Of a DNA stretch of 5,711 nt, positions 1 through 5,671 are shown in pieces (position 1 is the first letter of the stretch; the number at the start of each line of letters is the position of its first letter). A program made the position numbers and the translations under genes. The DNA is from Thermoplasmata archaeon (GTDB lineage Archaea; Thermoplasmatota; Thermoplasmata; Thermoplasmatales; B87-G9). Location of the stretch: NCBI GenBank assembly GCA_003649695.1, contig QMSR01000057.1, positions 1 through 5,711 on the forward strand, in the 5' to 3' direction. Below the pieces are notes generated by a model. That model saw nothing but the letters and a program-made list of their open reading frames with translations, searched no databases and was not told the DNA's origin.

Positions 1-118
1 GAGGTCGAGGAGGATCGTGAGGTGCCTCGCCTCCGAGCTCTACGGCCTCCTGAGGGGGGAGGGCGTGGCGTTTACCTATGAGACCGATAGGATGATGGAG
101 GCGGTGGCATGGGCATAG
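1..118 (+). CDS. 3' end of an upstream gene, possibly NurA nuclease (partial)
   Basis: Only the frame beginning at base 2 stays open, and it runs to a TAG at 116-118. It gives the last 38 residues of a protein, starting SRRIVRCLASELYGLLRGEG and ending MMEAVAWA. The stop lies inside the next gene, so the two reading frames overlap by 10 bp and are almost certainly co-transcribed. No catalytic motif is visible in this fragment. Archaeal HerA genes are commonly linked to nurA, mre11 and rad50. A short amphipathic helix followed by a conserved acidic/aromatic tail could be the end of NurA (a 5'-3' nuclease that works with HerA in end resection). That identity is inferred from context only. An unrelated upstream gene is possible. 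Confidence 0.6.
   Translation, partial: RSRRIVRCLASELYGLLRGEGVAFTYETDRMMEAVAWA
97..101 (+). promoter_or_regulatory. Shine-Dalgarno site for herA
   Basis: GGAGG lies 7 nt before the ATG at 109, inside the last codons of the upstream gene. It matches the core of the archaeal anti-SD complement (GGAGGTGATC). It supports ATG109 as the start and internal translation initiation within a polycistronic message. Confidence 0.7.
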
Positions 119-2010
119 AGGAGAGGATCGGCGACCTGCTGAGGAGGGCCGTGGAGAGGGCCTCCGGCATGGGGACCTACATAGGCATGGTCTCGAGGCT
201 CCACGAGTCCAGGACCTCGGAGGGCAGGGCCACCGTCAGGGTGGACGTGGAGCCCGAGGTCTACTTCCGGTACTGGCGGGACCTCTCCGTGATTGGGCGT
301 TTCCTGGGAGTGGTGGACCCCAAGACCGGCTACCTGATCTCGCTCAGGATCAGGGGCGTGACGAGGGTGGACGCCATGAGCGAGTTCAGGGAGGTCTCAA
401 GGAGCTCGCCCACGGGCCTGGGTCAGGAGGCAGAGTCCATCATAACGAACACGGTCATCGAGGCCGAGCCCCTGCTGGCCTACGACCCGGACAGCGGCCG
501 CCTCACGATGGCGAACTTCGCCATCGAGCCCCAGTCGCCGGTCATCATACCGAAGCCCGAGGTCCTCATCCCTTCGCTGGGCCTCTTCAATGAGGGCGTC
601 CCCTTAGGAGCCCTCACGGTCGGGGACGAGGCCATAGAGTACGAGGGTAGGCCAACCATCCTGAGGATCCCCGTTCACGCGCTGTACCAGCACACCTTCG
701 TCGTCGGGACCACCGGGGCCGGCAAGAGCACCTTCCTCAAGAACCTGATTTACGCCATATCGAGGACCGAGCCCAGGTCGAGGATCCTCGTCCTGGACGT
801 GACCGGGGATTACCTGCACGTAGTCCTCCCCAGCAGGTGGGGGGAGTCCGCGGACAGGGAGGTGAGCGAGGGGATCAGGAAGGAGGCCTTCGGGGAGGTC
901 GCGCCCTTCGGCAGGATAAAGATCGTGCTGCCCGTCACGAACGACTTCCTCGCCTCCCTGGGCTCCGGTGAGGGGACGGCCTTCCGGGACCTGGTCACGG
1001 AGTACGCGGACAGGGTCTACAGGGACTACGTCGAGAACTATCTCGGCGAGGACTTCGAGATCCTGGGGGTCAGGGAGGAGGTCGTCCAGGCCAGGGTCGG
1101 CAACACCTTCATGGGCAGGGTGAGGATGAGGGCCGGCGCGCGGACCTTCGAGGTGGACGTGGTGCCATTCGCCTTCATCTTCTCCGAGGTCTGGAGGGAG
1201 CTGGGCGAGCTCAGCCCCTACTTCACCGCCCAGGCCAGGAGGATGTTGGACTCCCTGTTCGAGTTCCTCGGCAGGACGGCCCAGGAGTCCCTGTCCGCGC
1301 TGATCACCAGGCTGGGCATGTACGACGCCGCCGACATCGAGAGGAGGACCAGGATCCACAAGGGCACCATCGACAACATCTACAGGAGCATCAAGATGCT
1401 CGCGGACATAGGCATTTTCGACGTGTATCTGAAGGACCAGATGGTGAGGGAGCCGGACGTCTTCGCCTTCCTGGAGCCCGGGGTGCCCGTGATCGTGGAC
1501 CTCAGCGCCATCATGGGGAAGACGCACGTGGAGGAGCAGGGAAGGGCGATCGTCTCCTTCAGGATCCTGGACTCGGTCTTCATGGGCAGGAGGGGGGAGG
1601 CTTCCAGGGGCGAACCTCTGGACCCCATCTTCGTGGTCATCGACGAGGCCCACAGGTTCTTCCCCTCGAGCGCCGAGACCCAGGAGGAGAAGGAGTCCCT
1701 GAGCATAGTGTCCAAGAAGATCACGAACATCGCGAGGCTGGGGAGGGCGAGGAAGATGGGTCTGATATTCTCGACGCACTCCCCCAGGGACGTGAACAGC
1801 ATCGTGCTTCAGCTGACCAACAACAAAGTCATTTTCCGCGTCGATCCCGTTGTGGTCAAGGACCTGGGGATACCGCAGGAATACCAGAGCATGGTCACGA
1901 GGTTCTCCGACAGGACCGCCCTCGTCAGGTCCCACCTGTTCAGGATAGGCTACGTGACCATGAAGACGAGCCTTCCCCTCGTCGGACACTACGACAGGGC
2001 CGCCGTTTAG
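109..2010 (+). CDS. herA: HerA-family hexameric DNA translocase ATPase
   Basis: This is a DUF87/HerA-FtsK superfamily ATPase (COG0433). HerA family members form hexameric rings that pump double-stranded DNA and, with NurA and Mre11-Rad50, resect DNA ends for homologous recombination. Residues about 20-195 form the N-terminal beta-rich HAS-barrel region. The Walker A motif GTTGAGKST is at residues 200-208 and is preceded by the family's typical HTFVVG strand. A second family signature, VLDVTGDY (227-234), stands for the usual D-x-x-GEY. Walker B is FVVIDEAHRFF at 508-518, with E513 the likely catalytic glutamate. Candidate arginine fingers R543/R546/R548 lie in IARLGRARKMG. The sensor segment reads FSTHSP (554-559), where many relatives have S/T-Q-R-P. 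At 633 aa it is longer than the roughly 500-aa Sulfolobus HerA, with extra sequence between the Walker motifs (about residues 245-400). The start at ATG109 is supported by GGAGG at 97-101. The stop codon overlaps that of the convergent minus-strand operon. HerA superfamily membership is secure. Membership of the resection HerA proper, rather than a sister family, is likely but not proven. Confidence 0.9.
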   Translation: MGIEERIGDLLRRAVERASGMGTYIGMVSRLHESRTSEGRATVRVDVEPEVYFRYWRDLSVIGRFLGVVDPKTGYLISLRIRGVTRVDAMSEFREVSRSSPTGLGQEAESIITNTVIEAEPLLAYDPDSGRLTMANFAIEPQSPVIIPKPEVLIPSLGLFNEGVPLGALTVGDEAIEYEGRPTILRIPVHALYQHTFVVGTTGAGKSTFLKNLIYAISRTEPRSRILVLDVTGDYLHVVLPSRWGESADREVSEGIRKEAFGEVAPFGRIKIVLPVTNDFLASLGSGEGTAFRDLVTEYADRVYRDYVENYLGEDFEILGVREEVVQARVGNTFMGRVRMRAGARTFEVDVVPFAFIFSEVWRELGELSPYFTAQARRMLDSLFEFLGRTAQESLSALITRLGMYDAADIERRTRIHKGTIDNIYRSIKMLADIGIFDVYLKDQMVREPDVFAFLEPGVPVIVDLSAIMGKTHVEEQGRAIVSFRILDSVFMGRRGEASRGEPLDPIFVVIDEAHRFFPSSAETQEEKESLSIVSKKITNIARLGRARKMGLIFSTHSPRDVNSIVLQLTNNKVIFRVDPVVVKDLGIPQEYQSMVTRFSDRTALVRSHLFRIGYVTMKTSLPLVGHYDRAAV

Positions 2011-3077
2011 ATTCCTATAACCGGGACGTCGCCGAAGATCCCCAGGGGGACGACATCGCCCACCGAGGCTCCCGGGTAGACGATGAGCCTCGTGCCCATG
2101 GGCCTCCCCTTGACCTCCCTGATGGCGTACTGGTCCAGGATGAGCCCCCTCAGGATCCCCGCATCGATGTCCCCGGGCAGGACCACCATGTCCAGGCCCG
2201 CGACGCATGCGGCCGTCATCCTCAGGAGGTCCGTCGCCCTCAGCCCCTCCCTCCCCCTCTCCTTCAGCACGTTGTCCTCGGCGAGCGGCAGCATGAGCTC
2301 GTTGTACCCTATGGACATATCATCCATGCCGTCCCACACGGCCTCGTTGATCCTCCATATCACGTACATGGTCCCTGGGGAGGGGATCCTGGTCCCCGAG
2401 AGCTCCTCCAGGAGGCCCCCGACCGAGTCCTCCATCCAGGGGGACGGGGACATGTCCACACCGAGGAAGCGCATCCCGGAGGCCCTCTCGATGCTCCTGC
2501 CGACGCCGATGGACCACCTCCTGACGTCGGAAACAGCCTCCCTGAGCCTCCCGCGCCTGTAACCCTGCGAGAGCTCGTCCAGATATATCAGGGAGATCCC
2601 GAAGCCCCTCGCTGCGGCGACCGATATCGGGTAATATGGGGAGCTCTCAATTCCCCCCTTCAGCTCGACGCCGAGCTTGGCAGCGTAGAAGGGATCTGCC
2701 TCCGATACCCTCAGGATCAGGCGGGCTGCCAAATCCGCCCAGTCCGCCTCGGCCAGCCTGACGGAGGCGAAGACGTCCTCGTACTGCAGCGCCTCGGCGA
2801 GCCTCCAGATCCTTTCGTCTCGGAGGTCCATGTGGAGGGGGGCTGCGAACGTGATATCATGGTCGTCCAGGAGCTCCTGCACAGCCGAAGCCACCGAGAC
2901 GGGATCGATGCCCGGAGGCAGCCTGGGGAGCGAGATCCTGGTAGTCCAGATGTCCAGGTCCGTGTCCTCCAGGGCCTCGAGAACGGAGAGGGCGTCCCCC
3001 TCCATTCCGGAGATCAGCTTCCTGCGGGACCAGCCCGCGGGGACGGAGAAAATGGTGATGGACCTGATTCTGGTCAC
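2007..3077 (-). CDS. DUF711 / UPF0210 (COG2848) family protein
   Basis: This 356-aa soluble protein of unknown function belongs to the DUF711 family, also called UPF0210 or 'PFL family' because its fold resembles pyruvate formate-lyase. Recognisable blocks are N-terminal IRSITIF (4-10), FLGVDMSPSPW (204-214) followed by ED-SVGGLLEELSG (216-228), PLAEDNVL (264-271), CVAGLDMVVLPGD (291-303), LILDQYAI (312-319), and a C-terminal RLIVYPGASVGDVVPLG (330-346). No glycyl-radical motif (RVxGY/F) is visible, so it is probably not a functional glycyl-radical enzyme. The bacterial members I know of are about 450 aa, so this is a short version. Translation starts at a GTG at 3077-3075. The GTG overlaps the TGA of the upstream HAD gene (GTGA), and no SD is visible, so translation is probably coupled. 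The GTG is preferred over M25 because it preserves the conserved IRSIT strand. It is the last gene of a three-gene operon and its TAA overlaps the herA stop. The reaction is unknown. Confidence 0.85.
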   Translation of the reverse strand: MTRIRSITIFSVPAGWSRRKLISGMEGDALSVLEALEDTDLDIWTTRISLPRLPPGIDPVSVASAVQELLDDHDITFAAPLHMDLRDERIWRLAEALQYEDVFASVRLAEADWADLAARLILRVSEADPFYAAKLGVELKGGIESSPYYPISVAAARGFGISLIYLDELSQGYRRGRLREAVSDVRRWSIGVGRSIERASGMRFLGVDMSPSPWMEDSVGGLLEELSGTRIPSPGTMYVIWRINEAVWDGMDDMSIGYNELMLPLAEDNVLKERGREGLRATDLLRMTAACVAGLDMVVLPGDIDAGILRGLILDQYAIREVKGRPMGTRLIVYPGASVGDVVPLGIFGDVPVIGI

Positions 3078-3628
3078 GGGGGACTAGTGGATTCCGAGTT
3101 AAAGAGAATCTTCTTGATCTGCCTCAGCAGCCGATCCGGCCTCCCCGTGGGGAGGAATGCGCAGCCCGCCCCCTCGGCCGCAACCCTGTCGAAGAGGCTG
3201 TCCCCTACGAACACGCATTTTTCAACGTCGCCCAGCCTCCGCAGGGCCTCAAGCACGTGCTCCGGGCTGGGCTTGACCCGGGGGGCGTCCTCGGCGGCCA
3301 CGAGCACGTCGAAGGGGATCGAGCACTTCTCCAAGGCGATCAAGGCGGCCTTTCTGCAGCACCTGGTGACGATACCCACCGCGATGCCCATCCGCCTGAG
3401 CTCGCACACTAGCTCCCTCATCCCGGGTATGGGCCTGCTGAGCTCCATCCTGCGGACCTCCTCCTCGCACACCACGTCCAGGGCCCCCAGGGCCTCTGCG
3501 CCCTCGTACAGGGGCCTGAGGACCTCTGGGGGGACCGAGAGTCTCCTAGCGACCCTCCTCCTGAGCTCCTCAAAGCCGATCTCCGACTCCACCAGAGTGC
3601 CGTCCAGGTCGAATAGGACCGCCTTCAT
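3074..3628 (-). CDS. HAD-superfamily phosphatase (phosphoglycolate phosphatase-like)
   Basis: A 184-aa cytoplasmic HAD hydrolase, expected to dephosphorylate a small phosphorylated metabolite through a phospho-aspartate intermediate with Mg2+. All four motifs are intact: I, FDLDGT with nucleophile D7 and acid/base D9; II, IVTRC with T88; III, RVKPSP with K119; IV, VFVGDSLFD with D143 and D147. Residues about 14-75 form a small helical C1-type cap. The whole protein is shorter than the usual 210-230 aa of Gph-type members, consistent with a reduced cap. The ATG at 3628-3626 overlaps the TGA of the upstream transporter gene (ATGA), and the TGA overlaps the GTG of the next gene (GTGA). That indicates one translationally coupled transcript. 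No good SD is visible. Substrate cannot be read from sequence. Phosphoglycolate is the default family guess. Operon context makes a nucleotide or deazapurine-related phosphate an alternative. Confidence 0.9.
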   Translation of the reverse strand: MKAVLFDLDGTLVESEIGFEELRRRVARRLSVPPEVLRPLYEGAEALGALDVVCEEEVRRMELSRPIPGMRELVCELRRMGIAVGIVTRCCRKAALIALEKCSIPFDVLVAAEDAPRVKPSPEHVLEALRRLGDVEKCVFVGDSLFDRVAAEGAGCAFLPTGRPDRLLRQIKKILFNSESTSPP

Positions 3629-4314
3629 GTCGCTGGGGAGCCGAAGCGGACACCCAGGTAGCAGAAGGGGGTGTCGACCAGGGCAATCAGGACCTTAACG
3701 GCGTACTGAGAGACGATCATGCTGCCTATGACGGACCACGGGAAGACGCCCCCGAAGGCTAGGGTGATGAAGATGACCGTATCGATCAGCTGGGAAACGG
3801 CCGTCGATAGGTTGTTCCTGAGCCAGAGGTACTTCCCGCCCGTCTTCTCCTTCCAGAAGGCGAAGGCCCAGACATCGTGGTTCTGCGATATGAGGTAGGC
3901 TACGACTGAGGCGAGGAAGATCCTGGGTGCCGGGCCGAGTACGCTCGAGAACATCCTGTCCAGGTCCTCCTGGAAGGGCAGACCGGGCATCTTGACCGCG
4001 ATCCAGATGCTGATCGCGGCTAGCACGTTGGCCACGAAGCCGGCCATGACCACCTGGTGGGCGAACTTCCTCCCGTACAGCTCGTCGGCGATGTCCGTTA
4101 TCAGAAAGGTGGCGGAGTAAACGATGACCGCGGAGGGGACTATGAACCTCCCAAGCCCGATGAGCTTGATGGCAATGATGTTGGCCACTATGGTCAGACC
4201 CGCATAGGTGGCCATGTAGTACCCCCTTCCGAAGACCCTCCCCAGGTACGGGACCAGGGAGACCGTCCCCAGGACCAGGACCAACCACAGGAGGAATGGA
4301 ACGGCTACGCCCAT
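3625..4314 (-). CDS. yhhQ: Queuosine-precursor transporter, YhhQ/VUT family
   Basis: A 229-aa integral membrane protein of the YhhQ (DUF165, VUT_1, COG1738) family. Characterised members import 7-deazaguanine precursors (preQ0/preQ1) for tRNA modification. In an archaeon the likely end product would be archaeosine rather than queuosine. Hydrophobic segments fall at about residues 5-24, 34-53, 57-76, 86-108, 131-145 and 172-222 (probably two helices). Family signatures are clear: TFLITDIADELYGRKFA (69-85), ASVVAYLISQNHDVWAF (135-151), KEKTGGKYLWLRNNLST (155-171), SQLIDTVIF (174-182) and LAFGG (185-189). Length is normal for the family. The ATG at 4314 is chosen because it lies about 24-25 bp from the TATA element at 4334-4343, giving a leaderless mRNA. 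The upstream ATG at 4330 is out of frame. It is the first gene of an operon with the HAD phosphatase and DUF711 genes, and is divergent from the threonine-synthase-like gene. Confidence 0.93.
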   Translation of the reverse strand: MGVAVPFLLWLVLVLGTVSLVPYLGRVFGRGYYMATYAGLTIVANIIAIKLIGLGRFIVPSAVIVYSATFLITDIADELYGRKFAHQVVMAGFVANVLAAISIWIAVKMPGLPFQEDLDRMFSSVLGPAPRIFLASVVAYLISQNHDVWAFAFWKEKTGGKYLWLRNNLSTAVSQLIDTVIFITLAFGGVFPWSVIGSMIVSQYAVKVLIALVDTPFCYLGVRFGSPAT

Positions 4315-4323
4315 CGGTTCGGG

Positions 4324-4347
4324 AGCATTTCCGTAAATAAAAATGCT
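4324..4347. repeat. 7-bp inverted repeat around the divergent TATA element
   Basis: AGCATTT (4324-4330) and AAATGCT (4341-4347) are perfect inverted copies separated by 10 bp, with the dyad centre at about 4335.5. The spacer holds most of the TATA element. If the transcripts are leaderless, this dyad is not transcribed, so it would act as DNA. The obvious role is an operator for a dimeric regulator that controls the transporter operon and the PLP-enzyme gene together by blocking TBP. This is an inference; in an AT-rich patch a 7-bp match could be chance. Confidence 0.5.
4331..4344. promoter_or_regulatory. Divergent promoter: shared TATA element, leaderless on both sides
   Basis: The only AT-rich stretch in the 45-bp gap between the divergent genes is TAAATAAAAA at 4334-4343. 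It reads TTTTTATTTA on the minus strand. Its centre is about 24-25 bp from the first base of the minus-strand ATG (4314) and about 22-24 bp from the plus-strand ATG (4360). Archaeal TATA boxes centre about 25-27 bp before the start site, so both transcripts would begin at or within a few bases of their start codons. Neither gene has an SD. A single TATA read in both directions is the simplest explanation; two overlapping boxes are also possible. Confidence 0.65.
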
Positions 4348-4359
4348 GATTTTCGGACG

Positions 4360-5373
4360 ATGAGGTGCTGGGCCAAGCTTGGGGGTACGAGGCTGGGCCC
4401 CGAAGAGTACTTCGCCCAGGGCGGGAGGATTCTGGCCAGACTGGAGTACGATGTAGGCGACGAGTTCCTCCCCCTAGGGGGTCGCGGGATTTCCAGATAC
4501 GCGATGCACATCTGCAATGCGGGATCTGCGGCCCCGGAGCCGGGCGGCACACCGCTCGTGGAGGCGGGAGGCATGCTGTTCAAGCTGGAGTACCTGAACC
4601 CCTCCGGCTCCTTCAAGGACAGGGGGGCCTTCACCGGGCTACCGCCCACCCCCTCAGACGTCGTCGTCGACAGTTCCGGGAATGCGGGGATCTCCTTCAC
4701 GCTGTATGGGAGGGCGGCCGGTCACAGGGTGACCGTATACACCCCTAGGGGCGTCTCGGAGGGGAAGAGGCGTCTCCTCGAGCTCCTGGGGGCCGAGGTC
4801 GTGTTCGCCAGGGACAGGGAAGAGGCCCACAGGATGGCCCTCGCGGCCGGAGGCGTCTACGTCGGTCACTGGCTCAATCCCTTCTTCCTCGTCGGAGTAA
4901 GGACCATTGCCTATGAGGTCTACGAGGAGGGCGTCGTGCCCGGGTCCGTGATAGTGCCCGTCGGGAGCGGATCCCTCCTCCTCGGGCTCTACATGGGCTT
5001 CCGTGACCTGATGGAGTGGGGCCTCGTGGACGACCTCCCCAGGCTCATAGCGGTCAGGGCCGCCGGACACGATGAGCTGTTCGGCATCGGGGGACATTGC
5101 ACCCTGGCGGAGGGCCTCATGATACCCTCCCCTCCCAGGGGACCGGAGATCCGGAGGGCCGTGAGGGAGAGCGGGGGCTGGGCAGAGGGGGTGGAAGATG
5201 AGGATATCTTGAAGGCCCTGAAGTGGTCCCTGAAAAAGGGGTTCATCATCGAACCCACCTCCGCGTCCGCCGTAGCCGTTGCCCTCCGCCTCAGGGACAG
5301 GGTGGAGGAACCCGTCCTCGTCCCCCTCACCGGCTCGGGCCTGAAACGGTCAGAAACCTTTTTAAATAAATAA
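4360..5373 (+). CDS. Threonine synthase-like PLP-dependent enzyme (fold type II)
   Basis: A 337-aa cytoplasmic pyridoxal-phosphate enzyme of the tryptophan-synthase-beta superfamily, closest in layout to threonine synthase (O-phosphohomoserine to threonine). GISRYA (43-48) matches the 'RY' entry segment and PGGTPLVE (61-68) is the family signature. Schiff-base lysine K86 sits in NPSGSFKDRGA (80-90). SSGNAG (105-110) holds the PLP-binding Asn. VGSGS (201-205) is the phosphate loop. SGGWAEGVEDEDI (271-283) and EPTSASAVAV (298-307) are the usual C-terminal blocks, and PLTGSGLK (322-329) corresponds to the TGHGLK motif. The N-terminus lines up with the zinc ribbon of archaeal ThrC but keeps only C3; the other cysteine positions are replaced (for example LGG at 7-9 and AQGG at 19-22). 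The segment after the active-site lysine is also short. The reading frame stays open upstream to about 4057, but ATG4360 is chosen because TATA spacing fits a leaderless start there and upstream codons overlap the divergent gene. True ThrC activity is likely but a paralogue with another substrate cannot be excluded. Confidence 0.87.
   Translation: MRCWAKLGGTRLGPEEYFAQGGRILARLEYDVGDEFLPLGGRGISRYAMHICNAGSAAPEPGGTPLVEAGGMLFKLEYLNPSGSFKDRGAFTGLPPTPSDVVVDSSGNAGISFTLYGRAAGHRVTVYTPRGVSEGKRRLLELLGAEVVFARDREEAHRMALAAGGVYVGHWLNPFFLVGVRTIAYEVYEEGVVPGSVIVPVGSGSLLLGLYMGFRDLMEWGLVDDLPRLIAVRAAGHDELFGIGGHCTLAEGLMIPSPPRGPEIRRAVRESGGWAEGVEDEDILKALKWSLKKGFIIEPTSASAVAVALRLRDRVEEPVLVPLTGSGLKRSETFLNK
5353..5368 (+). 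promoter_or_regulatory. BRE/TATA promoter of the DUF5320-NifX operon
   Basis: GAAACC (5353-5358, BRE-like purine/A-rich element) runs directly into TTTTTAAATA (5359-5368), a textbook archaeal promoter. It overlaps the last codons of the upstream PLP-enzyme gene. A start site 25-27 bp from the box centre would fall at about 5388-5392, just past the palindrome and a few bases before the ATG at 5399. The run of five T at 5359-5363 could also help terminate the upstream transcript. Confidence 0.72.
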
Positions 5374-5388
5374 TGTGCATATGCACAT
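5373..5388. promoter_or_regulatory. Perfect 16-bp palindrome, probable operator
   Basis: ATGTGCATATGCACAT at 5373-5388 is a perfect palindrome with no spacer. It lies between the TATA box (5359-5368) and the predicted start site (about 5388-5392), where a bound dimer would block TFB/RNA polymerase. Having no loop, it is a poor hairpin and does not look like a terminator. A homodimeric repressor, for example an HTH or metal-responsive factor, is the natural ligand, but its identity cannot be read here. Confidence 0.65.
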
Positions 5389-5394
5389 GGTGAT
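5389..5394 (+). promoter_or_regulatory. Shine-Dalgarno site choosing the ATG at 5399
   Basis: GGTGAT matches part of GGAGGTGATC, the complement of the archaeal 16S 3' end, and ends 4 nt before ATG5399. Four earlier in-frame starts (GTG5375, ATG5381, ATG5387, GTG5390) have no SD, and most lie inside the palindrome upstream of the predicted transcript start. Confidence 0.55.
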
Positions 5395-5398
5395 AGGG

Positions 5399-5671
5399 AT
5401 GCCTTGGGGCAGAGGATGGGGATGGAGAGGACGAGGATGGGGAGCCAGGCTCGGCTACTGTCCGTGGACGGGCCTCCCCAGGGGCTGGAGGTGGTTCTAC
5501 CCCTATTGGGGATACTACGCCCAGTCGTACGCGGGATACGGGCAGTACCCGACCTACTGGCACCCGCTCTACGGGACGGCCTACCAGGCCGACGTCAGGA
5601 CGGAGATCGAGGATCTGAAGCGCAGGATTGCTGAGCTGACCGAGAGGCTCAGGAGGCTCGGCGGGCAATGA
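5399..5671 (+). CDS. Small DUF5320-like protein, aromatic-rich with C-terminal coiled coil
   Basis: A 90-aa protein resembling the DUF5320 family, which is typically a glycine-rich 'MPxG...GxGxC' head followed by a coiled coil. Here the head reads MPWGRGWGWRGRGWG (1-15), then LGYCPWTG (18-25) with the only cysteine (C21). Residues 1-62 hold 9 Trp and 11 Tyr, an extreme aromatic content, with Gly and Arg filling much of the rest up to about residue 38. Residues about 64-87 (ADVRTEIEDLKRRIAELTER and on) have a clear heptad pattern for an oligomeric coiled coil. There is no signal peptide or membrane helix. The start at ATG5399 fits the SD at 5389-5394 and the family's MP start; an upstream GTG5375 would add 8 residues derived mainly from the palindrome. 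Its TGA overlaps the ATG of the NifX-type gene (ATGA), and DUF5320 genes are known neighbours of COG1433 genes. Molecular function is unknown. Confidence 0.8.
   Translation: MPWGRGWGWRGRGWGARLGYCPWTGLPRGWRWFYPYWGYYAQSYAGYGQYPTYWHPLYGTAYQADVRTEIEDLKRRIAELTERLRRLGGQ
5651..5656 (+). promoter_or_regulatory. Shine-Dalgarno-like AGGAGG before the NifX-type gene
   Basis: AGGAGG ends 11 nt before ATG5668. The spacing is on the long side, and the motif also encodes RR in the upstream protein, so translational coupling through the 4-bp overlap may matter more. Confidence 0.4.

Noticed and set aside
604..2208. 534-aa minus-strand open frame opposite herA
   Set aside because: It is antisense to a conserved ATPase with intact motifs. 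Its product is rich in Gly, Pro, His and Asp with no domain, as expected when GC-rich third positions suppress stops on the other strand.
2832..3698. 288-aa plus-strand open frame opposite the DUF711 and HAD genes
   Set aside because: Ser/Arg/Pro-rich product without motifs, spanning two recognisable minus-strand genes and their junction. It is a GC-driven shadow.
4057..4359. 101-codon upstream extension of the PLP-enzyme frame
   Set aside because: The added sequence is antisense to the transporter, is low-complexity, and lies upstream of and across the TATA element. The conserved protein and promoter geometry both point to ATG4360.
4504..4511. ATGCACAT, identical to the right half of the 5373-5388 palindrome
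   Set aside because: It is a single half-site inside conserved coding sequence with no dyad partner or promoter nearby. Chance is the better explanation.
3695..4552. 285-aa minus-strand open frame over the transporter and the PLP-enzyme start
   Set aside because: Frame-shifted shadow of the YhhQ gene, Arg/His/Pro-rich, and it crosses the divergent promoter.
5375..5398. Earlier starts (GTG5375, ATG5381, ATG5387) giving an MHMHMVIG leader on the DUF5320-like protein
   Set aside because: These codons mostly come from translating the palindrome, lie before the predicted transcript start and lack an SD. ATG5399 has GGTGAT 4 nt upstream and gives the MP start.
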